Of a stretch of 64,000 nt of DNA, positions 26,372 to 34,729 are shown one piece after another. The position numbers and the translations under genes are program-made. Position 1 is the first letter of the stretch; each line of letters starts with the position of its first letter. Below the pieces are notes generated by a model that saw only the letters and a program-made list of their open reading frames with translations, had not been told where the DNA came from and did not search any database. Origin of the DNA: Flavobacteriaceae bacterium UBA5534 (GTDB lineage: Bacteria; Bacteroidota; Bacteroidia; Flavobacteriales; Flavobacteriaceae); NCBI GenBank assembly GCA_002426015.1, contig DINS01000021.1:128095-192094 (forward strand), written 5' to 3'.

Positions 26372-27674
26372 ACATATTGACAATAGTCCGCTTATTATTT
26401 TCCGAATCATTTTTGGGTTTCTCATTTTTTTGGAAAGCATTGGCGCCATTTTTACTGGTTGGGTTCGTCGCATTCTTGTAGAACCCCAATTCACATTTAA
26501 TTTTATTGGTTTTGATTGGCTGCAGGTATTTCAAGGAAATTTCATGTATGTATTTTATATCCTTATGGGTATTTCTGGGATTTTTATCATGATTGGTTAC
26601 AAATACCGATGGAGCATGTTGGCATTTACCTTATTGTGGTCTGCAACCTATTTGATGCAAAAAACATCCTATAACAACCATTATTATTTGTTGATGTTAT
26701 TGAGTGCCATTATGGTGTTTCAGCCTGCCAACAAATACCTTTCGGTCGATGCAAGATTAAACCCAAACATCAAAAGTATTTCAATGCCGCAATGGTGCAG
26801 CTTGGTGTTCATATTGCAAATGTTCATCGTCTATACGTATGCAAGTATTGCAAAAATATATCCAGATTGGTTAGACACTTCGGTTGTTGAATTGCTTATG
26901 AAAAGCAAACAAAATTATGTTTTAATTGGTGATTTGCTCCAAGAAAAATGGGTACATTATATTATTGCATATGGAGGTATTTTGTTTGATGGATCAATCA
27001 TCCCTTTATTGTTATGGAAGCCAACCCGAAAATGGGCTTTTATTATTTCAATTTTCTTCCATTTATTTAATTCATTCGTATTTCAGGTTGGAATTTTTCC
27101 ATATCTATCGTTGGCGTTTGCTTTGTTCTTTTTTGAATCAAAAACGATTCATCATTTGTTTTTAAAAAAGAAACCATTTTATGAAGAAAGCGAAACTGTT
27201 ATTCCGAAGTATAAAAATGTGTTCCTGTTTGTTTTTGTGACCTATTTTATTGTTCAAATTGGATTGCCACTACGGCATTGGTTTTTTAAGGATGATGTGT
27301 TATGGACCGAAGAAGGCCATCGTTTGTCTTGGCGAATGATGCTACGAGCCAAAAGCGGTCATACATCTTTTAAAGTTATTGATACAAAAACCAATGTGGT
27401 GATTCCCATTGATTTGAATGATTATCTTACCCAAAAACAAATACGAACGGTTAGTACCAAACCAGATGTGATTTGGCAGTTTGCTCAACACCTCAAAAAA
27501 TCGTTTGCCAAAAAAGGGATGGATGTCCAAGTGTTTGTCAATTCACATATAAAAGTCAATAGTAATAATATGAAGCAACTAATCGACCCTGACATTGACC
27601 TTGCCAATACAAAATGGCAACCTTTACAGCATAGTGATTGGCTTTTGCCTTCTACTCAAGAAGATGACAAATAA
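26352..27674 (+). CDS. HTTM domain (vitamin K-dependent gamma-carboxylase-like) membrane protein
   Basis: The 440-residue integral membrane protein has about eight to nine hydrophobic helices and the HTTM pattern: FRIIFGFLIFLESIGA at the start, YLMQKTSYNNHYYLLMLLSA in the middle, and a soluble C-terminal part with LSWRMMLRAKSGH. Bacterial HTTM proteins are homologues of eukaryotic gamma-glutamyl carboxylase, but most have no proven carboxylase activity. The start lies within ribF (20-base overlap), suggesting coupled expression. Confidence 0.88.
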   Translation: MQKILFKHIDNSPLIIFRIIFGFLIFLESIGAIFTGWVRRILVEPQFTFNFIGFDWLQVFQGNFMYVFYILMGISGIFIMIGYKYRWSMLAFTLLWSATYLMQKTSYNNHYYLLMLLSAIMVFQPANKYLSVDARLNPNIKSISMPQWCSLVFILQMFIVYTYASIAKIYPDWLDTSVVELLMKSKQNYVLIGDLLQEKWVHYIIAYGGILFDGSIIPLLLWKPTRKWAFIISIFFHLFNSFVFQVGIFPYLSLAFALFFFESKTIHHLFLKKKPFYEESETVIPKYKNVFLFVFVTYFIVQIGLPLRHWFFKDDVLWTEEGHRLSWRMMLRAKSGHTSFKVIDTKTNVVIPIDLNDYLTQKQIRTVSTKPDVIWQFAQHLKKSFAKKGMDVQVFVNSHIKVNSNNMKQLIDPDIDLANTKWQPLQHSDWLLPSTQEDDK

Positions 27675-27694
27675 TTTGCTGACCAAAAATTTAT

Positions 27695-27731
27695 AAAAAC
27701 TGTCAACTGCGACCACTCACTGAAGACTAAA
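27695..27731. repeat. Dispersed ACTG-rich intergenic repeat
   Basis: A patchwork of AACTG/GACTG/CACTG words ends in CTGAAGACTAAAA. It resembles the longer stretch at 48371-48471, which also ends ACTGAAGACT...GACTAAAA. It is non-coding. Confidence 0.45.
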
Positions 27732-27738
27732 ATTTCCT

Positions 27739-27746
27739 TACTTTTG
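27739..27746 (+). promoter_or_regulatory. -7 promoter box of serS
   Basis: TACTTTTG, an exact TAnnTTTG, lies 18 bases before the serS start codon. Confidence 0.65.
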
Positions 27747-27764
27747 CCATCAAATTAAAAAATC

Positions 27765-29036
27765 ATGTTACAAGTACCTTTTATTAGAGACCACAAAGAT
27801 ACCGTTATCAAAGGATTAGCTAAACGGAATATCGATGCTACCCAAATGATAGATGAGGTCATAGCTTTAGATGAAGACCGAAGAAGTCTGCAAACACAAT
27901 TAGACAACATCCTTGCAGAGTCTAACAGTTTATCAAAAGAAATCGGTAACTTGTACAAATCTGGCGAGGCCCAAAAGGCCAATATCTTAAAAGAAAAAAC
28001 AAGCCAACTTAAGGAAGATTCTAAAGCACTTGGCGAACAACTTAACGATAAAGTTGAAGCTCTAAATCAGCTGTTATACAAAATCCCGAATGTCCCAAAC
28101 ACTTTGGTACCTGCCGGAAGTAATGAAACTGATAATGAAGAAGTTTATAAAGAAGGTGAAATCCCTGTGTTACATAAAAATGCTTTGCCTCATTGGGAAC
28201 TCGCAAAAAAGTATGATATCATAGACTTTGAGCTTGGTAACAAAATTACTGGAGCAGGCTTTCCTGTTTATAAAGGCAAAGGAGCTCGCTTACAGCGCGC
28301 TTTGATCGCTTACTTTTTAGATAAAAATACGGCTGCTGGTTATACCGAATATCAATTACCTCATTTGGTAAACGAAGCATCTGGCTTTGGAACTGGACAA
28401 TTGCCAGATAAAGAAGGACAGATGTATCATGTAACCGAAGATAATTTATACTTAATACCTACAGCCGAAGTCCCTGGAACCAACATTTTTAGAGATGAAT
28501 TGCTTAATGAAAGTGATTTGCCTATCGGAATTACAGGCTACACACCTTGCTTTAGACGTGAAGCAGGAAGTTATGGAGCGCATGTAAGAGGGTTAAACCG
28601 TTTACACCAATTTGATAAGGTTGAAATACTACGTATCGAACATCCCAACCGTTCGTATGAAGCACTTGATGAAATGGTAGAACATGTAAAAACTATTTTG
28701 CAAGAGTTAAAACTGCCCTATCGTATCTTGCGTTTGTGTGGAGGCGATATCGGATTTACATCTGCTTTGACTTATGATTTTGAAGTCTTTTCTACAGCTC
28801 AAGATCGCTGGTTGGAAATTTCATCTGTGTCTAATTTTGAAACATTTCAGGCCAACCGTTTAAAGTTACGTTTTAAAAATAGCGATGGCAAAAACGAGCT
28901 ATGCCATACATTGAACGGAAGCTCTCTTGCTTTACCAAGAGTCTTGGCTGGCATTTTAGAGAATTACCAAACAGAAAACGGCATCAAAATACCTGATGTT
29001 TTGATTCCTTATACTGGATTCGACATGATATCATAA
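27765..29036 (+). CDS. serS: Seryl-tRNA synthetase
   Basis: The 423-residue class II synthetase charges tRNA-Ser. It has an N-terminal two-helix coiled-coil arm (about 30-105, charged heptads from LDEDRRSLQTQLDNI), motif 2 around GYTPCFRREAGSYG with the ATP-binding Arg, and motif 3 at GSSLALPRVLAGILENYQ. The length is normal. It has its own promoter and a terminator just downstream. Confidence 0.97.
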   Translation: MLQVPFIRDHKDTVIKGLAKRNIDATQMIDEVIALDEDRRSLQTQLDNILAESNSLSKEIGNLYKSGEAQKANILKEKTSQLKEDSKALGEQLNDKVEALNQLLYKIPNVPNTLVPAGSNETDNEEVYKEGEIPVLHKNALPHWELAKKYDIIDFELGNKITGAGFPVYKGKGARLQRALIAYFLDKNTAAGYTEYQLPHLVNEASGFGTGQLPDKEGQMYHVTEDNLYLIPTAEVPGTNIFRDELLNESDLPIGITGYTPCFRREAGSYGAHVRGLNRLHQFDKVEILRIEHPNRSYEALDEMVEHVKTILQELKLPYRILRLCGGDIGFTSALTYDFEVFSTAQDRWLEISSVSNFETFQANRLKLRFKNSDGKNELCHTLNGSSLALPRVLAGILENYQTENGIKIPDVLIPYTGFDMIS

Positions 29037-29071
29037 AGTAGGATTTTTTATACAACAATTCGACAAAACGA

Positions 29072-29110
29072 TAAAAAAAGACGTTGTTCAACGATTTTTT
29101 GTCGTTTTTT
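29072..29110 (+). terminator. Terminator after serS
   Basis: CGTTG (29082-29086) pairs with CAACG (29089-29093), extended by A and T runs and followed by more T residues. Confidence 0.65.
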
Positions 29111-29126
29111 TTTGTTTTTACATAAA

Positions 29127-29134
29127 TATTTTTG
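29127..29134 (+). promoter_or_regulatory. -7 promoter box before the 22-codon ORF
   Basis: TATTTTTG matches TAnnTTTG exactly, 43 bases before the small ORF's ATG. A TTTG lies upstream but at non-ideal spacing, so the -33 element is unclear. Confidence 0.45.
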
Positions 29135-29177
29135 ATGTTAGTGGAGTCTAAAATTAATATGCTTAACCTACTTAATT

Positions 29178-29246
29178 ATGAAAAACATCTTACGCCTCGT
29201 TTTACTTGCATCATTGGTGGTAATGGTGAGTAAAGTTTTGTTTTAA
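29178..29246 (+). CDS. Predicted 22-residue membrane peptide
   Basis: ATG to TAA encodes a 22-residue peptide with a basic start (MKNILR) and an almost wholly hydrophobic body (LVLLASLVVMVSKVLF), enough for one membrane helix. It is too short for standard gene callers. A perfect -7 box upstream and a terminator about 100 bases downstream isolate it from serS and the TPR gene. Its role is unknown; small hydrophobic peptides of this kind include type I toxins and regulatory membrane peptides. Coding status needs translation evidence. Confidence 0.45.
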   Translation: MKNILRLVLLASLVVMVSKVLF

Positions 29247-29347
29247 TTGAATAATCCAAGATTCACAATATATAAAAACCCAAATCAGGATAATTGAATC
29301 ATTTTTAAAAAAAATAATGATTAATAGCACATTTATTTTGCTTGGTT

Positions 29348-29377
29348 ATGCCCAAACTCGCGTTTGGGCATTTTTTT
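29348..29377 (+). terminator. Terminator closing the small-peptide transcript
   Basis: ATGCCCAAAC and GTTTGGGCAT form a perfect 10-bp stem with loop TCGC, followed by T residues. It lies well before the next gene and after no annotated gene other than the 22-codon ORF. Confidence 0.85.
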
Positions 29378-29435
29378 AATATAACATTCACAATAAGAAA
29401 GTATCTCATTTGTTATATTTACATAAATTAGCTTT

Positions 29436-31223
29436 ATGAAGACGATTTTACTTGTATTAAGCCTACTCGTTAGCTCATTGATGTTTTCACAAGACGATGA
29501 AAATCAAAAATTGGGCGATGATTATTTTAAAAATGGGGAGTTTGAAAAAGCTTTGATTACCTATCAAAAACTATATGACCAAAACACCAACAACAGTAAA
29601 TTCCTTTTTCAGCTTATAAAAACCCATCAACAATTGGAACATTACCCAATTGTCGAAAATTTGCTGTTAGAAAAACTCCAGCGTAACAATAACCCAACCT
29701 ATCTGATAGAATTAGGCTACAACTACCAACTTATGGATAGTACAGCTCTGGCTGACAAGTACTATAACGAAGCCATAGCCAAAATTGACGAAAACCCAAG
29801 TTATGCATATATGATTGCCATGCAGTTTGAAACACGTTCTCTACTAGATAATGCCATTGCAACTTATAAAAAAGCATCTGCTTTAAAACCCGACCTTAAT
29901 TTCAATATCCAATTGGCCCGTATCTATGGCGAACTAGGCGATATCGAAAATATGTTCTCAAATTATCTCGATTATATAGAGATCAAACCAGAGTTTATCA
30001 ATAATTCTAAACGAGCTTTTAGTGAGTTTGTTTCTGAAAACAAAGACAACGAAAACAATCTTATTCTAAAAAAACTTTTACTGAAAAAAATTCAGGTTCA
30101 ACCCGATGAGTATTGGTATGACTTATTGAGTTGGCTTTTCAATCAGGAAAAAGAATACGATAAGGCCTTCACCCAAGAAAAAGCTTTATACAGAAGAAAT
30201 CCAGAGAGTTTGAACAGAATCGTCGAGTTGGCAGTCACAACGTTAGACGACAAACAATACGAGACAGCATTAGAGATTTTTAATTATATCCTTGAAAATT
30301 CACAAGACCCTGATTCTATCCTTTTGGCAAACCAATTTATTTTGGATATTGAAACGACATTGGCAACCGAAAAAAACTATCCTGAAATCGACAAAAAATA
30401 CAAGGCCATTTTTACCAAATATGGCACTTATGAGCAAACTACAGCCTTACAGCTTGCCTATGGCAATTTTGTAGCATTCTACCTAAAGCAGCCAGAAGAG
30501 GCGAGCAATTTCTTAAAAGAAACACTTAAGCTCAATCTATCGGCATTTCAGGAAGCGACAATCAAGCTCAAACTTGGAGATATTTTGGTTTTTCAAGAAA
30601 AGTTCAATGAAGCATTGATTTATTACACACAAATTCAAGCCAATCTTAAAAACAGTACCATTTCGCAAGAAGCACGTTTTAAAGTTGCCAAAACCAGCTA
30701 TTACAAAGGTGATTTTGATTGGGCCGAATCACAATTGAAAATCCTTAAATCATCAACGTCACAATTGATTGCCAATGATGCCCTGGATTTAAAGCTATTG
30801 ATTTCCGACAACAAATATGACGATTCACTCCATGTCGCTTTGAAGTTATATTCAAAAGCCGATTTAATGGCTTTTCAGAATAAAAATGAAGAAGCCATTG
30901 CCTTATTGGATAAAATCCTGACCGAACATAAAGGTGAAAGTATAGAAGACCAAGCCTTATTAAAACAGGCACAATTATTTGAAAAGCTGAAACAATATGA
31001 AAAAGCAATAGTCAATTACCAAATGATTATTGCTAATTATAAAGATGATATTTTAGCAGATGACGCTTATTACTCATTGGCAGAATTATATAATAACGTT
31101 CTATTAGAGCCCGAAAAAGCAAAGCCACTCTATGAGCGTATTATTTTTGACCACGAAGACAGTATCTATTTTGTTGAAGCAAGAAAAAAGTTTAGAATGC
31201 TACGAGGTGATACCATTAACTAA
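29436..31223 (+). CDS. Secreted tetratricopeptide-repeat protein
   Basis: The 595-residue protein has a signal peptide (core ILLVLSLLVSSLMFSQ) and TPR units along its length, clear at about 25-60 (GDDYFKNGEFEKALITYQKLYD), 130-165, 470-500 and 505-575 (QLFEKLKQYEKAIVNYQMII, YYSLAELYNNV). It is probably periplasmic or on the inner face of the outer membrane as a protein-binding scaffold. The GNAT gene starts 11 bases after its stop, suggesting an operon running to rsmA and mgtE. Confidence 0.87.
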   Translation: MKTILLVLSLLVSSLMFSQDDENQKLGDDYFKNGEFEKALITYQKLYDQNTNNSKFLFQLIKTHQQLEHYPIVENLLLEKLQRNNNPTYLIELGYNYQLMDSTALADKYYNEAIAKIDENPSYAYMIAMQFETRSLLDNAIATYKKASALKPDLNFNIQLARIYGELGDIENMFSNYLDYIEIKPEFINNSKRAFSEFVSENKDNENNLILKKLLLKKIQVQPDEYWYDLLSWLFNQEKEYDKAFTQEKALYRRNPESLNRIVELAVTTLDDKQYETALEIFNYILENSQDPDSILLANQFILDIETTLATEKNYPEIDKKYKAIFTKYGTYEQTTALQLAYGNFVAFYLKQPEEASNFLKETLKLNLSAFQEATIKLKLGDILVFQEKFNEALIYYTQIQANLKNSTISQEARFKVAKTSYYKGDFDWAESQLKILKSSTSQLIANDALDLKLLISDNKYDDSLHVALKLYSKADLMAFQNKNEEAIALLDKILTEHKGESIEDQALLKQAQLFEKLKQYEKAIVNYQMIIANYKDDILADDAYYSLAELYNNVLLEPEKAKPLYERIIFDHEDSIYFVEARKKFRMLRGDTIN

Positions 31224-31234
31224 AATTGCTTCTT

Positions 31235-31747
31235 ATGATTGTCACCGAAACCAATCGTCTTATTATTTCAAAGTTTACTATCGATGATGCGGCATTTTTT
31301 ATGGAACTCGTCAATACGCCAAATTGGCTAACTTATATTGGAGATAGAAATGTCAAAACGATTGAGGACGCCAAAAAACACATAACCCAAGGTCATCTCA
31401 AAAGTTATCAAACCAATGGTTTTGGCTTTTACAAACTGCTTTTAAAAGAAGAAAACAACAAACCTATTGGCACATGCGGACTTATTAAACGCGATACACT
31501 AGAACATGTCGATATTGGTTTCGCAATGCTTCCAGCTTACGAAGGCAAGGGGTTTGGATACGAATCTTCGATTGCTATCATGGAACTTGCACAAAACGAA
31601 TTCAAACTGAAAAAAGTTGTTGCAATTACATTGGAAACTAATACAAATTCCATAAAATTATTAGAAAAATTAGGCCTATCTTTTGAAAAAAGAGTAAAAC
31701 CCTTTGTTGACAACGAAGAACTCCTGTTATTTGCAAGAACTTTTTAA
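31235..31747 (+). CDS. GNAT family N-acetyltransferase (RimJ/RimL-like)
   Basis: The 170-residue cytosolic acetyltransferase has TNRLIISKFTIDDAAFFMELVNTPNWLTYIGDR at its start (shown here only as a family hallmark of RimJ/RimL-type enzymes) and the acetyl-CoA loop near LPAYEGKGFGYESSIAIM. The frame opens at a TTG at 31226, but ATG at 31235 starts directly at the conserved region and is preferred. The substrate is unknown. It is followed by a DUF4286 gene with no gap. Confidence 0.86.
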   Translation: MIVTETNRLIISKFTIDDAAFFMELVNTPNWLTYIGDRNVKTIEDAKKHITQGHLKSYQTNGFGFYKLLLKEENNKPIGTCGLIKRDTLEHVDIGFAMLPAYEGKGFGYESSIAIMELAQNEFKLKKVVAITLETNTNSIKLLEKLGLSFEKRVKPFVDNEELLLFARTF

Positions 31748-31757
31748 TCTAAATCCA

Positions 31758-32081
31758 ATGATAATTTATAATGTAACCTCTAATATCGATGAAAGTGTTC
31801 ATCAACAATGGCTCATTTGGATAAAAGAACACATTCCACAAGTATTGTCAACTGGCTGTTTTGTTGAAGCAAAATTAACACGTGTTCTAGTAGAAGAAGA
31901 TATGGGTGGCGTCACCTACTCTGTACAATACAGAGCAAATTCTCGTGAAGATTTAGAACGTTATTACAAAGTTTATGCTGATGCATTACGCCAAGATGCT
32001 TTTAAACTGTTTGCCGATAAAGTATTGGCGTTTAGAACCGAGTTGGAAGTTATAGATGAATATTCGGTAACAATAAATTAA
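31758..32081 (+). CDS. DUF4286 family protein
   Basis: The 107-residue product matches DUF4286: it starts MIIYNVTSNIDESVHQQWL, has a central VQYRANSREDLERYY, and ends with FRTELEVIDEY. The frame is open from 31704 inside the GNAT gene, but ATG at 31758 is the family start. It lies directly before rsmA (2-base gap), a common arrangement in Flavobacteriaceae. The function is unknown; a ferredoxin-like fold is expected. Confidence 0.88.
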   Translation: MIIYNVTSNIDESVHQQWLIWIKEHIPQVLSTGCFVEAKLTRVLVEEDMGGVTYSVQYRANSREDLERYYKVYADALRQDAFKLFADKVLAFRTELEVIDEYSVTIN

Positions 32082-32083
32082 AC

Positions 32084-32857
32084 ATGACAGTCAAAGCAAA
32101 AAAACATTTAGGTCAGCACTTTTTAAACGATGAGTCAATTGCAGAAAAAATTGCAGACTCACTATCGCTTAAAGGTTACGACCATGTCCTAGAAATTGGC
32201 CCAGGAATGGGCGTTTTGACCAAATATTTGCTAAAAAAAGACACTACTACCCATGTTATAGAGATTGACAGTGAATCGGTTGAATATCTTAAGGCGAACT
32301 ACCTCAATCTTGCCGATAGAATCATAGAAAAAGATTTTTTGAAGTACGATTTAAACCAAGTTTTTAATGGCCAATCTTTTGCTATAATAGGTAACTTTCC
32401 GTATAACATTTCATCTCAAATACTCTTCAAAACATTAGAAATGCGAAACCAAATTCCTGAATTCTCTGGAATGTTTCAAAAAGAAGTTGCCTTGCGTATT
32501 TGTTCAAAGGAAGGCAGTAAAGTATATGGCATCTTATCAGTATTAACACAGGCATTTTATGATGCCGAATATCTGTTTACTGTACCACCAAATGTTTTTA
32601 ATCCGCCTCCAAAAGTCGATTCTGGTGTGTTGTTATTAAAACGAAAGGAAAATCATTCACTACCTTGTGATGAAGCGTTATTTTTTAAGGTCGTCAAAAT
32701 AGGATTCCAGCAACGCCGAAAAACACTGCGGAACAGTTTAAAAACATTCAATTTATCAGATAATTTAAAAGCAAATGTTATCTTTGACCAACGACCAGAA
32801 CAATTAAGTGTCTCACAATTTATAGAACTGACACAACTTATTGAAGAGGACGTTTAA
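32084..32857 (+). CDS. rsmA: 16S rRNA (adenine1518/1519-N6)-dimethyltransferase
   Basis: The 257-residue KsgA/RsmA enzyme dimethylates two adjacent adenines near the 3' end of 16S rRNA. It begins with KKHLGQHFLNDESIAEKIA, the SAM motif is LEIGPGMGVLT (about 36-46), and the catalytic loop is GNFPYNISSQI (about 104-114). The C-terminal domain has VPPNVFNPPPKVDSGVL and QQRRKTLRNSL. It is followed by mgtE. Confidence 0.97.
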   Translation: MTVKAKKHLGQHFLNDESIAEKIADSLSLKGYDHVLEIGPGMGVLTKYLLKKDTTTHVIEIDSESVEYLKANYLNLADRIIEKDFLKYDLNQVFNGQSFAIIGNFPYNISSQILFKTLEMRNQIPEFSGMFQKEVALRICSKEGSKVYGILSVLTQAFYDAEYLFTVPPNVFNPPPKVDSGVLLLKRKENHSLPCDEALFFKVVKIGFQQRRKTLRNSLKTFNLSDNLKANVIFDQRPEQLSVSQFIELTQLIEEDV

Positions 32858-32876
32858 TTCTTAATCCATCCCATCT

Positions 32877-34250
32877 TTGGCAGACGAAAAAGAAAACATA
32901 CAATTTGAGCTCACTGATGAACTCATAGCACAAGTAGAGCAACTTATCGAACAAAAAAACGATAAGGAACTTCGGAAGTTGCTTAATGAGTTTCACTATG
33001 CTGATATTGCCGAAATTCTTGATGAAGTAAATCTAGAAGAGGCAATGTATGTTATCAAATTGCTGGATTCTGAAACAACGTCAGATGTATTGATGGAGCT
33101 CGATGAAGACAATCGAGAAAAAGTACTTCGCAATCTTTCAGCAAAAGAAATTGCCGAAGAAATTGAAGAACTAGATACCGATGATGCTGCCGATATTATT
33201 GCCGAATTACCAGAAGATCGTCAACAAGAAGTTATCTCTCAAATTGAAGACGAAGAACATAAAGCCGAAATTACCGAGCTTTTAGCTTACGACGAAGATA
33301 CAGCTGGTGGACTCATGGCAAAAGAGCTTGTAAAGGTTTACGAAACCTGGACAGTGGCTGGTTGTTTACGACGCATTAGAGGTCAAGCTAAAGATGTTAC
33401 AAGAGTTCACTCTATTTATGTAGTAAACAAACAAAATAAACTTATTGGTCGCTTATCATTAAAAGATTTAATCGTAGCTAAAAGTGACGAAAAAATTGCT
33501 GATATATATATCACTAGTGTTGATTATGTATATGTAGATGATGATGTTGAAGATGTTGCAAAAGTAATGTCTAAATACGACTTGGAAGCCATTCCTGTAG
33601 TCGATGAAAACATGACATTATTAGGTCGTATTACCATTGATGATATCGTCGATGTATTAAAAGAAGAAGCCGATAAAGATTACCAATTAGCAGCAGGTAT
33701 TACTAGCGATGTAGAAGCCGATGATAGCATTTGGGAACTCACTAAAGCACGATTACCTTGGTTACTTATAGGTATGTTTGGAGGTATAGGAGCCGCAAGT
33801 ATCATTAATGGATTTAGTGATGCTATGCTCAAATTCCCAGCCTTATTAATGTTTATCCCACTCATTCAGGCAACAGCAGGTAATGTAGGTGTACAATCAT
33901 CAGCAATTGTTGTTCAAGGTTTAGCAAACGACACTATTGATGGTAATATATTAAACAGACTCCTTAAAGAATTTATGTTAGGTTTAGTTAATGGTCTTGC
34001 TATTGCATGTGTAGTTTTAGTGATAAGTCATTTCGCATTCAACACAACCTATCACGAATCTTTAACCATCTGTATTGCTCTTATTGCAGTTATTATTATG
34101 GCAGCATTAATAGGCACTTTTATCCCAATATTTTTAGATAAAAGAGGCATCGATGCTGCAGTCGCTACAGGCCCATTTATTACCACAAGTAATGATGTTT
34201 TTGGTATCTTAATGTACTTTATAATTGCAAAATTTATTTTAGGTTTTTAA
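32877..34250 (+). CDS. mgtE: Magnesium transporter MgtE
   Basis: The 457-residue channel has an acidic N-domain (about 20-135, helices with LEEAMYVIKLL and EELDTDDAADIIAELPEDRQQEV), two CBS domains (about 140-265) that sense intracellular Mg2+, and a five-helix membrane domain (about 290-457) with the selectivity-region signature GNVGVQSSAIVVQGLA. The start is taken as TTG at 32877 (product MADEKENIQ). An interspersed repeat follows directly after the stop. Confidence 0.96.
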   Translation: MADEKENIQFELTDELIAQVEQLIEQKNDKELRKLLNEFHYADIAEILDEVNLEEAMYVIKLLDSETTSDVLMELDEDNREKVLRNLSAKEIAEEIEELDTDDAADIIAELPEDRQQEVISQIEDEEHKAEITELLAYDEDTAGGLMAKELVKVYETWTVAGCLRRIRGQAKDVTRVHSIYVVNKQNKLIGRLSLKDLIVAKSDEKIADIYITSVDYVYVDDDVEDVAKVMSKYDLEAIPVVDENMTLLGRITIDDIVDVLKEEADKDYQLAAGITSDVEADDSIWELTKARLPWLLIGMFGGIGAASIINGFSDAMLKFPALLMFIPLIQATAGNVGVQSSAIVVQGLANDTIDGNILNRLLKEFMLGLVNGLAIACVVLVISHFAFNTTYHESLTICIALIAVIIMAALIGTFIPIFLDKRGIDAAVATGPFITTSNDVFGILMYFIIAKFILGF

Positions 34251-34258
34251 GTTTTAAT

Positions 34259-34342
34259 GGCGTTACCTTCTAGGTCGTGCTATCCATTACAATCTTTTTG
34301 CTCGAAACTCTCAAAAAGGATTTCCATTGCTATCCCTAACGC
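34259..34342. repeat. Interspersed palindromic repeat, copy 2 (84 bp)
   Basis: GGCGTTACC at the left and CCCTAACGC at the right give inverted ends; the inner ATCTTTTTG / CAAAAAGGAT forms the hairpin core. It is the same architecture and near-equal length as 16254-16339, though diverged in between. It fills the gap between mgtE and the cupin gene. Confidence 0.75.
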
Positions 34343-34363
34343 AAAACTTCGTAAATTTACAAG

Positions 34364-34729
34364 ATGAAAACAATCAATATCAAAGACAAATTCTCAAAAT
34401 TTGATAAAAATTGGCATCCACATCAAATTGCTGTAGTCGATAATATGCAAGTTATTTTAGCAAAGCTAAAAGGCGAATTTGTGTGGCATAGTCACAACAA
34501 TGAAGATGAACTTTTTCAGGTTGTAAAAGGCACATTATATATGCAGTTTCGTGATCGAACAGAAATTGTTAATGAAGGCGAAATTATTGTAGTTCCAAAA
34601 GATGTTGAGCATAATCCTATGACAAAAAATAACGAAGAAGTACATGTGTTACTTTTCGAAAAACTAACAACTGCTCATACTGGGAATGTGCAACACGAAA
34701 AAACACAAACACATTATCCAAAAATATAA
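34364..34729 (+). CDS. Cupin domain protein
   Basis: The 121-residue single-domain cupin has motif 1 at FVWHSHNNEDELFQVVKGTLYMQF (two His and a Glu as metal ligands) and motif 2 at GEIIVVPKDVEHNPMTKN with the third His. Small cupins of this type bind a metal and may be isomerases, dioxygenases or binding proteins; no specific reaction can be assigned. It abuts the following dehydrogenase gene (0-base gap). Confidence 0.85.
   Translation: MKTINIKDKFSKFDKNWHPHQIAVVDNMQVILAKLKGEFVWHSHNNEDELFQVVKGTLYMQFRDRTEIVNEGEIIVVPKDVEHNPMTKNNEEVHVLLFEKLTTAHTGNVQHEKTQTHYPKI

Larger units (their letters stand above)
29037..29435 (+). other. Intergenic region holding a short transcription unit
   Basis: This 399-base gap contains the serS terminator, a perfect -7 box (29127-29134), a 22-codon ORF (29178-29246), the 12-mer TGATTAATAGCA (29318-29329) just after an A/T hairpin, and a strong terminator (29348-29377). 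Together these read as a self-contained plus-strand transcript of roughly 235 bases. Confidence 0.6.

Noticed and set aside
31704..31757. Upstream start of the DUF4286 gene inside the GNAT gene
   Set aside because: The first 18 residues lie in the preceding gene and the family begins at MIIYNV (31758).
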